NCBI RefSeq assembly: GCF_000813345.1
Contig: NZ_BBQF01000001.1
Location: forward strand, 1 to 64,000
DNA from: Sulfurospirillum arsenophilum NBRC 109478
GTDB lineage: Bacteria > Campylobacterota > Campylobacteria > Campylobacterales > Sulfurospirillaceae
Length of the DNA: 64,000 nt
Direction of reading: 5' to 3'
Shown: positions 46,717 through 54,803 of the stretch, piece after piece
How the letters are laid out: every line of letters starts with the position of its first letter
Position numbering within the stretch: position 1 is the first letter of the stretch
The notes under the pieces: generated by a model
What the model was told of the DNA's origin: nothing
Seen by the model: the letters and a program-made list of their open reading frames with translations, nothing else
The model's database searches: none
Made by a program: the position numbers and the translations under genes

Positions 46717-47370
46717 TTAATTTTTGTAATTGGCGAGCGTACTGTTCATACTATAGATGATGTGTTGACGCATAGTCTCACACGCACCCTCATAATCTTT
46801 TTTGGTGAGTTGTTCAACAATTTTATTGTGGTCATTCAATGAGATACCTGCATACTCTTGAGCTGTCACCAAACGATTCATTGACAAGCCGTTCCAGAGC
46901 AAGGAGAGGAATGATTTGAGTTTATCACTATCTGCAGCTTCCCAGATGGTCATGTGAAATGCTTGATTCGCAATATTATACGCTTCGGTATCGCCACTCT
47001 CTTTTGCACGTTTACCTTGTTCATTGACTTTTTGAATCACTTTGAGTGTTTCATCGTCCATATGAAGACAGGCACGTCTAAGAGCTTCTGTTTCAAGTAA
47101 AATACGCATTTCATAGTGATCTTTAATGGCCTCTTCAGAGATACCTTTCACAATGGCACAACGGTTTTGGCGAAGTTCTATAAGTCCTTCATTCGCAAGG
47201 ATTTGAAATGCCTCACGAACCGGTGTACGAGACATACCAACTTGCTCGCCGATACTATCAAGGGTGATAGATTGACCTTTACTGATACCGCCTGAGAGGA
47301 TTGATGAGCGTAGAATAGATGCGACTTGTTCACGCGCAGGTAGCATTTGTATTTTTTTAAGATTGATCAT
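46717..47370 (-). CDS. GntR/FCD-family transcription regulator
   Basis: The 217-residue protein has an N-terminal winged helix (REQVASILRSSILSGGI and VGMSRTPVREAFQIL) and a C-terminal all-helical FCD ligand domain with histidines (FHMTIW, HIIYSM). Such regulators often respond to dicarboxylates and sugar acids. It is convergent with the dehydratase pair and probably controls that operon. Its own promoter is overlaid by two dyads, suggesting self-regulation. Confidence 0.88.
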   Translation of the reverse strand: MINLKKIQMLPAREQVASILRSSILSGGISKGQSITLDSIGEQVGMSRTPVREAFQILANEGLIELRQNRCAIVKGISEEAIKDHYEMRILLETEALRRACLHMDDETLKVIQKVNEQGKRAKESGDTEAYNIANQAFHMTIWEAADSDKLKSFLSLLWNGLSMNRLVTAQEYAGISLNDHNKIVEQLTKKDYEGACETMRQHIIYSMNSTLANYKN

Positions 47371-47384
47371 AAGATGCTCTTTAA

Positions 47385-47429
47385 TATACTAATTTTATTT
47401 AGTATAGCATTACAATGCTATCTTTTCAA
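47385..47429 (-). promoter_or_regulatory. gntR promoter overlaid by two operator-like dyads
   Basis: On the minus strand TTGAAA (plus 47424-47429) and TATACT (plus 47401-47406) form a promoter with 17-base spacing. The palindrome TAGCATTACAATGCTA (47405-47420) fills the spacer, and TATACTAA/TTAGTATA arms (47385-47392 and 47399-47406) cover the -10 and the start site. This is the expected layout for repression by the encoded regulator. Confidence 0.65.
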
Positions 47430-47482
47430 GAAAGTGGTTAATTATAGTGGTATCAAAGCATTTGAAGGTGTTACAAGTTTTC

Positions 47483-47494
47483 TTTACATGTAAA
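47483..47494. repeat. TTTACATGTAAA palindrome upstream of the lipoprotein gene
   Basis: Perfect intergenic copy between gntR and the lipoprotein gene. Confidence 0.9.
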
Positions 47495-47597
47495 AATTTG
47501 CTATTAACATAAATATTTTAATTTTTAATGGTTTAAGTTTCACCGTTATACAATGAGTCTATCAATGAAGCTATACCTGAAAAAAAGGAGTGATGTT

Positions 47598-48275
47598 ATG
47601 CTACGAAATATGATGATGTTCGTGATGGCTTTATTCATCCTCAGTGGTTGTACAAGCAAGGATGAAGAGAAAAAAATAGCCCATGAACTAGAGACTCAAA
47701 ACATTGATGTTGGGCTCAAAAATGCTATCAAAAATGAAGTTTTAAAGAGCATCAATGATCCTAAATCTTATCAAGAAATTTCATGGAAAAAGATGCAAAG
47801 CGGTGATCGTGTATCAGAGCGTATTAACAAAAAAGTTGTTTTTATAGCGCACTCGTTTAAAGGGAAAAATATTTACGGTGGAGTGATTGCGAAGGAGCAT
47901 ATCTATTTTATTGGAGAAGAAAAGCCTAGCCTTATCATTGATTTTGATGTCAAAGTGGCTTTTGAAGAGTTCCTTGCCAATAAAAGTATTGGGACTTTGT
48001 TTGGAACAACCGTATGGAATTTTGAAAAATTACAGGCTGATTATAAAATAAGCTCTTTGGATCCTAGTGCAAAAGAGAATGTCAAAGATTTTATCTACTC
48101 AATTAAGCGTTTTAGCAAAGCAGATCAGGAGTTTTTAGCAGATTCTATTTCAAATGCCAACAACCCTCTTTCCATCGCTAAAAATGTTGCACTTTTTTTA
48201 ACCATGAGATTGTTTCCTGAATTGATTGAAGAGTTGTTGTTCAATGAAATTTCCTACAACGGTAAGTATAAATAA
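47598..48275 (+). CDS. Lipoprotein of unknown function
   Basis: The frame opens at 47553, but AAAGGAG at 47584-47590 and the signal sequence favour ATG 47598, giving 225 residues. The lipobox ILSGC follows a hydrophobic stretch. The mature part is Lys/Glu-rich, with a beta-rich core (KKVVFIAHSFKGKNIYGG) and a helical end. I do not recognise the family. It lies 33 bases before the Sel1 gene and may share its transcript. Confidence 0.65.
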   Translation: MLRNMMMFVMALFILSGCTSKDEEKKIAHELETQNIDVGLKNAIKNEVLKSINDPKSYQEISWKKMQSGDRVSERINKKVVFIAHSFKGKNIYGGVIAKEHIYFIGEEKPSLIIDFDVKVAFEEFLANKSIGTLFGTTVWNFEKLQADYKISSLDPSAKENVKDFIYSIKRFSKADQEFLADSISNANNPLSIAKNVALFLTMRLFPELIEELLFNEISYNGKYK

Positions 48276-48308
48276 TTCTTTGTACTACGAAAACCTAAAA
48301 AGGAATTT

Positions 48309-48941
48309 ATGATGAAAAAAAGTTTATATCTCTTATGTATTCTAACACTCAGTGTACAATTATCGTACGCGGATGATCTTATGGATGGATTGTCTGCGTA
48401 TGAGAGAAGTGACTATGGTAGTGCCGTTTCGTCTTTTCAAAGCTCATGTGAGAGCGGTAATGCTGAAGCGTGTTATAACCTTGCCAATATGTACGATACA
48501 GGGCTTGGTGTGTATAAAGATGATCAAAAAGCCGTTACACTTTTTACCAAGTCATGTGATGGTGGTTTTTCAGATGCTTGTTATAATCTTGGTATGATGT
48601 ACGACAAAGGCGAAGGGGTGAAACAAGACTCCATAAAAGCATTTGTGTTGTATACCAAAACATGTGACACAGGACATACCAGAGGATGTTATAATCTTGG
48701 TCTTCTGTTTTATAAAGGTCAAGGCGTACAAAAAGATTTTATCAAAGCAGCTGAACTTTTCCAAAAAACATGCGATGAAGGCTATGAAAAAAGTTGTTAC
48801 AATCTAGGTGTTATGTACCGCGATGGCCAAGGTGTCATGCAAAGTAAACAAACAGCACTTGAACTTTTCAAAAAAGCGTGTGAGCAAAATCTCTCAATAG
48901 CATGTAAAAATTATGGAAAACTTAGAAGCGAGATGCAGTAA
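48309..48941 (+). CDS. Secreted cysteine-rich Sel1-repeat protein (Hcp-like)
   Basis: The 210-residue protein has a signal peptide (cleavage near SYA) and about five Sel1/TPR-like repeats of 36 residues, each with a cysteine pair seven to eight residues apart, for example CDGGFSDACYNLGMMYDKGEG. This matches Helicobacter cysteine-rich proteins (HcpA type), whose repeats are disulfide-linked in the periplasm or outside. The role here is unknown; penicillin binding has been reported for Hcp relatives. Confidence 0.85.
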   Translation: MMKKSLYLLCILTLSVQLSYADDLMDGLSAYERSDYGSAVSSFQSSCESGNAEACYNLANMYDTGLGVYKDDQKAVTLFTKSCDGGFSDACYNLGMMYDKGEGVKQDSIKAFVLYTKTCDTGHTRGCYNLGLLFYKGQGVQKDFIKAAELFQKTCDEGYEKSCYNLGVMYRDGQGVMQSKQTALELFKKACEQNLSIACKNYGKLRSEMQ

Positions 48942-48965
48942 AACGCAGGAAAAAAGTTAAGAAAA

Positions 48966-49053
48966 TGGCGGGCAGAGGGGGATTCGAACCCCCGGTGAGT
49001 TGCCCCACGGCCGCGTTCCAGGCGACTGGATTAAACCACTCTCCCATCTGCCC
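48966..49053 (-). tRNA. tRNA-Ser (anticodon GGA)
   Basis: The 88-base minus-strand sequence has acceptor arms GGGCAGA/TCTGCCC, anticodon stem GTCGC/GCGGC around loop CTGGAAC, a long variable arm typical of serine tRNA, a GGTTCGAATCC T arm and an encoded CCA end. The anticodon GGA reads UCC/UCU codons. Confidence 0.96.
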
Positions 49054-49147
49054 ATTTTTGATAGGATTGGAAGTATAACGATTTTGTGCTTATTTGGGGA
49101 TTAATGGCATCCATTGAGTCGATGCCATTAATTTTACGTTTGAAGTA

Positions 49148-50227
49148 TTATGCGTTACGAATGTTTTTGAATGCTTCAATCAACTTTTCAAAACCAATTT
49201 TACTCGATTTTTCAACAGCACGAAATGTTTCAATACCCTCTTTCGAGTCTGCACGTATAGCAAATGCTTCAATGGCTTTTTTCAAACCATCGTGAACGCT
49301 AATATGATGGTTGTTTACCTCTTGAACGATTGTCGTATTAAGTTTAGTGCTGATGCTTCCAAACCATTTACCAAAGCGGCATGAAGTATGCGCTAAAATA
49401 TCAACTTTTTTCTGTGAAAGAGCGGCATTGTATCCTTGGAGTTTGAGTAAAATATGGTCTATTTTACCGTTACTGACAGAAATTTCATTGGTGACATTGT
49501 CACATTTGTTGGTGATGTTTTGTGAATTTGCAAGCATCGTTATAATTTCTCCATTAAACTCTTTTAAGATTTTCATAGAGGCACGTGACTCACTTTGGAA
49601 TGTCTCACTGGTATCGGCCATGGAGTTTGTATTTTGTTTGAGAATGCTAATGTTGGACTCGACTTCCAATGTTGCTTTTTGAGTACGCTCGGCTAGTTTT
49701 CTCACCTCATCTGCAACAACAGCAAAGCCTCGCCCATGTTCTCCTGCTCGAGCTGCTTCGATGGCGGCATTGAGTGCAAGAAGATTGGTTTGGTCTGAAA
49801 TATCTTTGATAAGATTGATAATGTCGCTGATAGCTGAAACACTGCTTGAGAGGTTTTCAACATCATGGGTGAATTTTTGTGTGAGTTCTTGCACTTTTTC
49901 GAGAGACTGAGCAATGTCTTTCGTTTGTACTTCGATATTTTCTCCGCCTGTGAGCGAAGCATTGTTGAGTGTGTTGATCTCATTGAGCATCGTCAAACTC
50001 TCTTCGATGGTGTTTTGGAGAAAGTTCATACCATCTTCATAGCTTCCAAGAAGGATTGTTAAAAGTTCATCTTTTGTTTGATTGATAGGTTCTGAAGTAT
50101 TATGTTCTTCCAAGGTTTGTTGCTTTGATTGTTCAAGTCGTGTGACTTCATCTTTTATTTTTTGAAGTTCGTTTTGAAGTGCCTGATTTTCAGTTTCTAA
50201 TTCTGCTATACGTCGTCCGCCAAACAT
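49148..50227 (-). CDS. Soluble methyl-accepting chemotaxis protein with C-terminal CZB domain (TlpD-like)
   Basis: The 359-residue protein has no membrane helix. It begins with a coiled coil ([15 protein letters not shown]), then the chemoreceptor signalling domain with the conserved hairpin tip ([20 protein letters not shown]), then a zinc-binding CZB domain ([10 protein letters not shown] and HHISVHDGL, with the His/Cys ligands). The arrangement is that of Helicobacter TlpD, which senses oxidants such as hypochlorous acid. A similar role is an inference. Confidence 0.88.
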   Translation of the reverse strand: MFGGRRIAELETENQALQNELQKIKDEVTRLEQSKQQTLEEHNTSEPINQTKDELLTILLGSYEDGMNFLQNTIEESLTMLNEINTLNNASLTGGENIEVQTKDIAQSLEKVQELTQKFTHDVENLSSSVSAISDIINLIKDISDQTNLLALNAAIEAARAGEHGRGFAVVADEVRKLAERTQKATLEVESNISILKQNTNSMADTSETFQSESRASMKILKEFNGEIITMLANSQNITNKCDNVTNEISVSNGKIDHILLKLQGYNAALSQKKVDILAHTSCRFGKWFGSISTKLNTTIVQEVNNHHISVHDGLKKAIEAFAIRADSKEGIETFRAVEKSSKIGFEKLIEAFKNIRNA

Positions 50228-50311
50228 GTTTTCTCCTTTGGTTTAAATACAATGAAGTATAACCAATAAGAGTGACTTTTGCGTTACATTTTAGGAATGG
50301 ATATCAAAAAA

Positions 50312-50788
50312 TTAATAGTAGCCTACACAAATATCGTTGGAAAGACTAATCTTTTTCTCAAAAGGGGAAGGCCCAAAATACTTACATTTTTCGATGTAGA
50401 TGTGGTAGTTGTAGTCTAGCTTCAAATCATCGTAAAACTTCTTGAGATTGACCAATTTGACATCGCATACATCAATGATGTCCAAGACTTTGTAGATGCA
50501 AGAGTTATTGTGCTCTATGAGGTGCGAAGGGGCTAGACCTGTATATTTACAAAAGGCTTGAGACTGTACCATGCCTGTGAGGTCAGTGCATTGTTTAATG
50601 ATCTCTTTGTACTTGGGAATGATGCTGTCTTTGCGTAAGAAAACGACGCGTGCATCATCAAATTTTGCAGCTTCGACACTTTTCCAGTAACGGTACGCAT
50701 TGGAAGAGATGTTTGCTTTCATACTGAACTCCTTATTGAGCACATAACTGTTAAGCCAGTGATTGTGCGTCAGGATGTTCATCTGCAT
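50312..50788 (-). CDS. Hypothetical protein downstream of the transporter gene
   Basis: The 158-residue protein is not recognised. It is rich in Lys, Tyr and Cys (five Cys, including CTDLTG and CKYTG) and appears soluble, with no signal or membrane helix. It starts 1 base after the end of the AspT-like transporter gene, so it is co-transcribed and translated with it. An ATG internal to the frame (MKANISSN) is an alternative start. Confidence 0.55.
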   Translation of the reverse strand: MQMNILTHNHWLNSYVLNKEFSMKANISSNAYRYWKSVEAAKFDDARVVFLRKDSIIPKYKEIIKQCTDLTGMVQSQAFCKYTGLAPSHLIEHNNSCIYKVLDIIDVCDVKLVNLKKFYDDLKLDYNYHIYIEKCKYFGPSPFEKKISLSNDICVGYY

Positions 50789-50789
50789 G

Positions 50790-52373
50790 TTACATTATCT
50801 TCATACCCAGTTGGGCTAGAACGATGACCAGTACCAAACCAAGTGGGTAAACCGCAGCATACGCGATGGAAGGGTAATCCGTTTTGGTCATGTTATTTGC
50901 CATGGTTAATGAAGGTGTCGAGGTCATAGCTCCTGAGAGCAAACCCAGAATATCTAAGAAATTCATCTTCAAAATTTTTCTACATGTAAAGGTAATAATT
51001 CCCAACGAAACGATGAGCGCACCAAGCGCGAGTACAATGGGTAAGACACCATTGTTTTCCAATGACTCGACAAGGTATTTACCTGCATTGGTTCCAAGGG
51101 TTGCTATAAAGATGAGTTGGCCAAGGGTCTTTAAAAGCGTGGTCGAATGCGGTGAAAGGTTCCATACGATGGGTCCAACACGTCCTAAACGTCCAAGGAC
51201 TAACGCGGTAATCAAAATACCACCGACAAAGCTTAGTTTGATGTCGCCGACACCGGGAATATAAAAAGGAATACTTCCTAGCAAGATACCAAAAACAACA
51301 CCTAATGATATAGGTAAAAAGTCTGCCGCTGGGTATTTTAAAAGGTCATTACCGATGAGTTTGGTCACTTTTTCAGTGTATGTTTCAGGTGCGACTACAT
51401 AGAGTTTATCACCAAGGCGTAACGTCAAATCAGGATATGCAGGAATGTCGATACCCGCACGTCGTACTTTGGTAATGACAGCACGGAGTGACTTGAGTTC
51501 TTTTATCATACCGATTTTTTTACCGACAATTTCTTTCGAAGTTGTCAGAAGTCGTAAGACTGCCATATTGTCTTGAAATTCATGTTCTTCACCGATCTCT
51601 TGGCCTAAAACAATGCTAAGGTTAGCCAGTTGCTCATCGGTTCCTGCGACTCTGATAACATCGCCATAACTGAGAGAAACATCTTCGGTGGTATGGTCAA
51701 CATGCCCATCAGAAGTCATACGCTCTATGACGGTAGAGGTCATACTCTCTATTTTTGATTTTTTGATTTCGGTGTTTCTGAAGTTTTCATTAGTAATGCG
51801 AAAATTTCGGGTATGAATGTCAGGAAAACGTACTTTTTGGCTTGATTCATACTCTTCCACTTCTTTTTGCAAATCGACACGAAAAAGTACAGGTAGTACG
51901 CGTATAAAAAGGACGGTTGCTACAATGCCAAAAGGGTATACAAGACCAAAGATGACGGAAGTGGTTGGTGTATGTTTAATCTCTAGGGCCGCTGCGAGTG
52001 CTGGAACGCTGGTAAGTGCTCCTGTAAAAATTCCATCGATGATAGTTTTTGGCATATCAAAAAAGTAGCCAAATCCAAAGATGATGACAAAAAGCAGAAG
52101 TAAAAGGGCTGTTGCTATGAGATTGAGCTTAAGACCTTCATGTTTGATGGTATCAAAGAAACCAGGACCTGATTGAAGACCAACAGCATAGATAAAAATA
52201 GCGAGTCCAAAGTATTGAAATGCATCAGAGATAACCATGCCATAATGTCCAGCAATGAGTGCTACGATAAGCATAGCCGTTACATCCAGTGAAAAGCCTC
52301 TGACTTTAATATTGCCTAAGATGTAGCCAACAGAAATGATGGCGAAGAGGTAAAAAATTTCGTTATTAATCAT
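50790..52373 (-). CDS. AspT/YidE-family transporter with two TrkA-C domains
   Basis: The 527-residue protein has two hydrophobic halves of about five helices each around two RCK/TrkA-C-type cytosolic domains (about 210-370). The repeat GALTSVPALAAALE and its second copy GAMTSTPSLTMANN are the AAEx family signature. AspT exchanges aspartate for alanine; YidE relatives are uncharacterised. A terminator-like hairpin with an internal -10 precedes the start. The ATG at 52373 follows a T-tract directly and lacks a close ribosome site. Confidence 0.8.
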   Translation of the reverse strand: MINNEIFYLFAIISVGYILGNIKVRGFSLDVTAMLIVALIAGHYGMVISDAFQYFGLAIFIYAVGLQSGPGFFDTIKHEGLKLNLIATALLLLLFVIIFGFGYFFDMPKTIIDGIFTGALTSVPALAAALEIKHTPTTSVIFGLVYPFGIVATVLFIRVLPVLFRVDLQKEVEEYESSQKVRFPDIHTRNFRITNENFRNTEIKKSKIESMTSTVIERMTSDGHVDHTTEDVSLSYGDVIRVAGTDEQLANLSIVLGQEIGEEHEFQDNMAVLRLLTTSKEIVGKKIGMIKELKSLRAVITKVRRAGIDIPAYPDLTLRLGDKLYVVAPETYTEKVTKLIGNDLLKYPAADFLPISLGVVFGILLGSIPFYIPGVGDIKLSFVGGILITALVLGRLGRVGPIVWNLSPHSTTLLKTLGQLIFIATLGTNAGKYLVESLENNGVLPIVLALGALIVSLGIITFTCRKILKMNFLDILGLLSGAMTSTPSLTMANNMTKTDYPSIAYAAVYPLGLVLVIVLAQLGMKIM

Positions 52374-52380
52374 AAAAAAT

Positions 52381-52439
52381 CGTGCCTTAAAAGAATTAGT
52401 CCAATTATACCTTAATTTGGTTGTTACTTTTAAGGCACG
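52381..52439 (-). terminator. Terminator with a promoter inside its loop, before the transporter gene
   Basis: CGTGCCTTAAAAG (52381-52393) and CTTTTAAGGCACG (52427-52439) pair perfectly over 13 bp around a 33-base spacer. On the minus strand the second arm is followed by a T-tract (ATTTTTT, plus 52374-52380) that runs into the transporter ATG. The spacer contains TATAAT on the minus strand (plus 52404-52409). Transcripts from the CMD gene would end here, while those starting in the loop would lack the first arm and escape. Confidence 0.7.
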
Positions 52440-52444
52440 AGTGA

Positions 52445-52981
52445 CTAAAAATCTTTCTCGATTTTAAATGCATCAAAGATGATATCGATGGCAGACATGC
52501 GTGCGCCGTGGTTTGTAGCATCTAAAATGTCACCATCCTCATAACCAAGATCACGCAAGGCTTGTACATCTGAAGCGTTTACATCATGAGGTGTGCGTAC
52601 CGCTTTGAGAACAAACAGAAGCATCGCTTTTTCTTTTGCATCTAACTTAGTATCATTAGGATTGGCACGCATTGCTTCAACATCTTTTGGGGTCCATCCC
52701 ATCATATTGATAAGAATAGAAGCGTTATAATCGACACAATAGCTACAGCTGTTTTTATCGGAAATGAGCATACGAATAGAGGCAAGCAAAGGCATTGAAA
52801 GGCTTTTTTGTTTGACCATGTAGTATTCGATGAAACTCATTTGCTGTTTGATGAGCTCAGGACTTGCACTAAAAATCTGCGCTGAGTTACTCACACGTCC
52901 ACGCATCGCTTCTATTTTTCCATAAAGCTCTGCAAGCTCACCGGTGGCGTTTTCTGGTTTGATGGTATTGATTAATGGCAT
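52445..52981 (-). CDS. Carboxymuconolactone decarboxylase / AhpD-like family protein
   Basis: The frame opens at 53011, but AAGGAAAA and ATG at 52981 give a 178-residue protein starting MPLINTIKPENA, the usual start for this family. The redox pair CSYC in DKNSCSYCVDYNAS and the later H in ATNHGARMS fit the AhpD/CMD fold. Relatives act as peroxidases or decarboxylases. It overlaps the isochorismatase gene by 10 bases. Confidence 0.83.
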   Translation of the reverse strand: MPLINTIKPENATGELAELYGKIEAMRGRVSNSAQIFSASPELIKQQMSFIEYYMVKQKSLSMPLLASIRMLISDKNSCSYCVDYNASILINMMGWTPKDVEAMRANPNDTKLDAKEKAMLLFVLKAVRTPHDVNASDVQALRDLGYEDGDILDATNHGARMSAIDIIFDAFKIEKDF

Positions 52982-53541
52982 GATTTTTCCTTTGAAAGTA
53001 ATGGTATCCATTCATTAAGCGTTAAAACGCGACTAAATCCAAATGCCTGAGCCACTAAAAAAGCTCGGTGTAATTCTTCGGCACTTACCTCACCTGCTTC
53101 ATTAGAAAAAGCCAATGTACCATTTGCATCGCTTAAAAACTCGACGTTAAATCCAAGTTGTGAAGCGTCCCTTGCTGTAGCATCGCAACAATTTTGGGTC
53201 ATGTACCCTATGATAGTAACAGTATCGACACCAAGATTTCTCAGTCTCCAGTTTAGGTCAGTTCCTATGAATGAACTCGCATGATTCTTTTCGATGATAA
53301 GATCAGGTTTTATGTTCTTAATCTCATCGTGCAATTCCCACAGATGGCTTCCTCGAACAAATGCTCCGGCATTTTCTTTGAGACTGGTATGTTGCACAAA
53401 GACAGTGAGAACGCCCTCTTTTTGAGCTTCAGCAATAGCCACTTTGATTTTCTCAAAACTATGGGGCGGGTAGCTAATAGGCAAAGCGCCCCCATCAAAA
53501 TACTCATTTTGAACATCCACAACGATAAGAGCTCGTTTCAT
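52972..53541 (-). CDS. Isochorismatase-like cysteine hydrolase
   Basis: The 189-residue protein has the catalytic aspartate in LIVVDVQNEYF, a lysine in IIEKNHASSF and the nucleophile cysteine in GYMTQNCCDATARDA. Family members cleave vinyl ethers or amides; the substrate is unknown. It is divergent from a TetR gene with two operators between them and is likely repressed by it. Confidence 0.88.
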   Translation of the reverse strand: MKRALIVVDVQNEYFDGGALPISYPPHSFEKIKVAIAEAQKEGVLTVFVQHTSLKENAGAFVRGSHLWELHDEIKNIKPDLIIEKNHASSFIGTDLNWRLRNLGVDTVTIIGYMTQNCCDATARDASQLGFNVEFLSDANGTLAFSNEAGEVSAEELHRAFLVAQAFGFSRVLTLNEWIPLLSKEKSCH

Positions 53542-53549
53542 AAAACCTC

Positions 53550-53567
53550 CTTGACTGTTTGGTCAAG
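53550..53567. promoter_or_regulatory. TetR operator copy 1
   Basis: CTTGAC-TGTTTG-GTCAAG, a perfect 6-bp dyad with 6-base spacer, nine bases from the isochorismatase start. Confidence 0.8.
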
Positions 53568-53583
53568 TGGCATTTTAACAAAA

Positions 53584-53601
53584 CTTGACCGTTTAGTCAA
53601 G
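53584..53601. promoter_or_regulatory. TetR operator copy 2
   Basis: CTTGAC-CGTTTA-GTCAAG, same dyad as copy 1, 34 bases further along. A TATAAT (53619-53624, TGCTATAATC) for the TetR gene lies just downstream, so both divergent promoters could be covered. Confidence 0.8.
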
Positions 53602-53649
53602 TTGGATAGAATTATGCTATAATCAAACCAATCAATAAAGGAAAAAGAG

Positions 53650-54216
53650 ATGGAAACCACACGCGATAAGCTTATTCATGCAGCATTTGACGAGATCTTT
53701 TCGCACGGCTATCAAGGTGCATCACTTGTCGATATTTTAGCCAAAGCAGGCGTACATAAAGGTTCTATGTACCACTTCTTTGCCAATAAAAAAGAGATGG
53801 CACTCGCCTCTATCGAAGAGACGATACTGCAAAAAAACGCTGAAAAATACCGCTATGTCGAAACTTATACCAGTGGCTTTCTTGAAGAATTTTACACACG
53901 ATTACGTGACACTTCCGTGCGAGACTTTAAACGTGGATGTCCTATCGCCAATATCGTTCAAGAGATGTCCAACATTGATGAAGATTTTAATACTTTGATG
54001 AAATCAATTTATGGAGCTTTTCGCGCCAAGATCAAAGCCATTTTAGACAAAGCGATTGAGGTTAAAGAGATGAAACTATGCGATACGACGAAATTGGCAC
54101 TCTTCATTACCTCAACGGTTGAAGGCGCTATACTTGCGGCAAAAGCGAGTGGTAATGCGCAGGATTATAGTGATGTCATTGAAGAGTTGATAGAGCATAT
54201 TGAGGGGAAACGGTAA
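53650..54216 (+). CDS. TetR-family repressor
   Basis: The 188-residue protein has an N-terminal TetR helix-turn-helix (GYQGASLVDILAKAGVHKGSMYHFFANKKE) and a C-terminal domain with a RGCPIANIVQEM motif seen in the AcrR/TetR_C_11 group. The conserved cysteine in that motif may sense redox or an electrophile. The divergent isochorismatase-CMD operon is its likely target. Confidence 0.9.
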   Translation: METTRDKLIHAAFDEIFSHGYQGASLVDILAKAGVHKGSMYHFFANKKEMALASIEETILQKNAEKYRYVETYTSGFLEEFYTRLRDTSVRDFKRGCPIANIVQEMSNIDEDFNTLMKSIYGAFRAKIKAILDKAIEVKEMKLCDTTKLALFITSTVEGAILAAKASGNAQDYSDVIEELIEHIEGKR

Positions 54217-54222
54217 CCTTAT

Positions 54223-54750
54223 ATGATTTACCTGATGCGGCATTTTAAAGTGAAAGACACATCAAAAACGTGGATGAATAGTGTCCAATTTGAACAATGG
54301 GTCAAAGATTATGATACTTTTGATCTTGATTATACACAAGTGGATTTTCCTCAAGTAGAAATGGTTTATGTCTCATCTCACACAAGAGCACTAAAAACGG
54401 CAGATTTTATTCACTGTAGGTACCAAATAAGTGATTTAGTGAGAGAAGTTGATGCAAAAGTGTTTATTAAAACTTCTTTGACTCTTCCTAAATGGCTTTG
54501 GTTAGTTGTTACTAGAATACAGTGGTATTTTAATATATCTGAAGGTGAAAATAGAATTGATACTGTTTACCGAATAAATCAATTTTTAGAAACATGTGAT
54601 TTAACCAAAGATATGTGTATTATAACGCATGGCTTTGTGATGAAAACCATCATTAAAGCCTTACAAAATCGTGGATTTTATGGAAAACAAGAGATTACTC
54701 CTCAAAATGGAAAACTCTATACATTTTCAAACTTAGCAACCATGGAGTAG
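54223..54750 (+). CDS. Histidine phosphatase (phosphoglycerate mutase-like) family protein
   Basis: The 175-residue protein has MRHFKVKD at the start, where RH is the catalytic pair (RHG in most relatives), SSHTRALKTAD, and ITHGFVMK with the second catalytic histidine. The substrate is unknown. The gene seems more AT-rich than its neighbours and starts 6 bases after the TetR gene. Confidence 0.75.
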   Translation: MIYLMRHFKVKDTSKTWMNSVQFEQWVKDYDTFDLDYTQVDFPQVEMVYVSSHTRALKTADFIHCRYQISDLVREVDAKVFIKTSLTLPKWLWLVVTRIQWYFNISEGENRIDTVYRINQFLETCDLTKDMCIITHGFVMKTIIKALQNRGFYGKQEITPQNGKLYTFSNLATME

Positions 54751-54803
54751 TTTTAACTTCGCCATTACTCTACACTTTCACATAAACGTTTTAAAGAGGG
54801 GAT

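Noticed and set aside
48966-49053. tRNA-Ser as an integration site for a mobile element
   Set aside because: No integrase, no duplicated tRNA end and no transposase frames were seen near it; no insertion sequence was found in the window.
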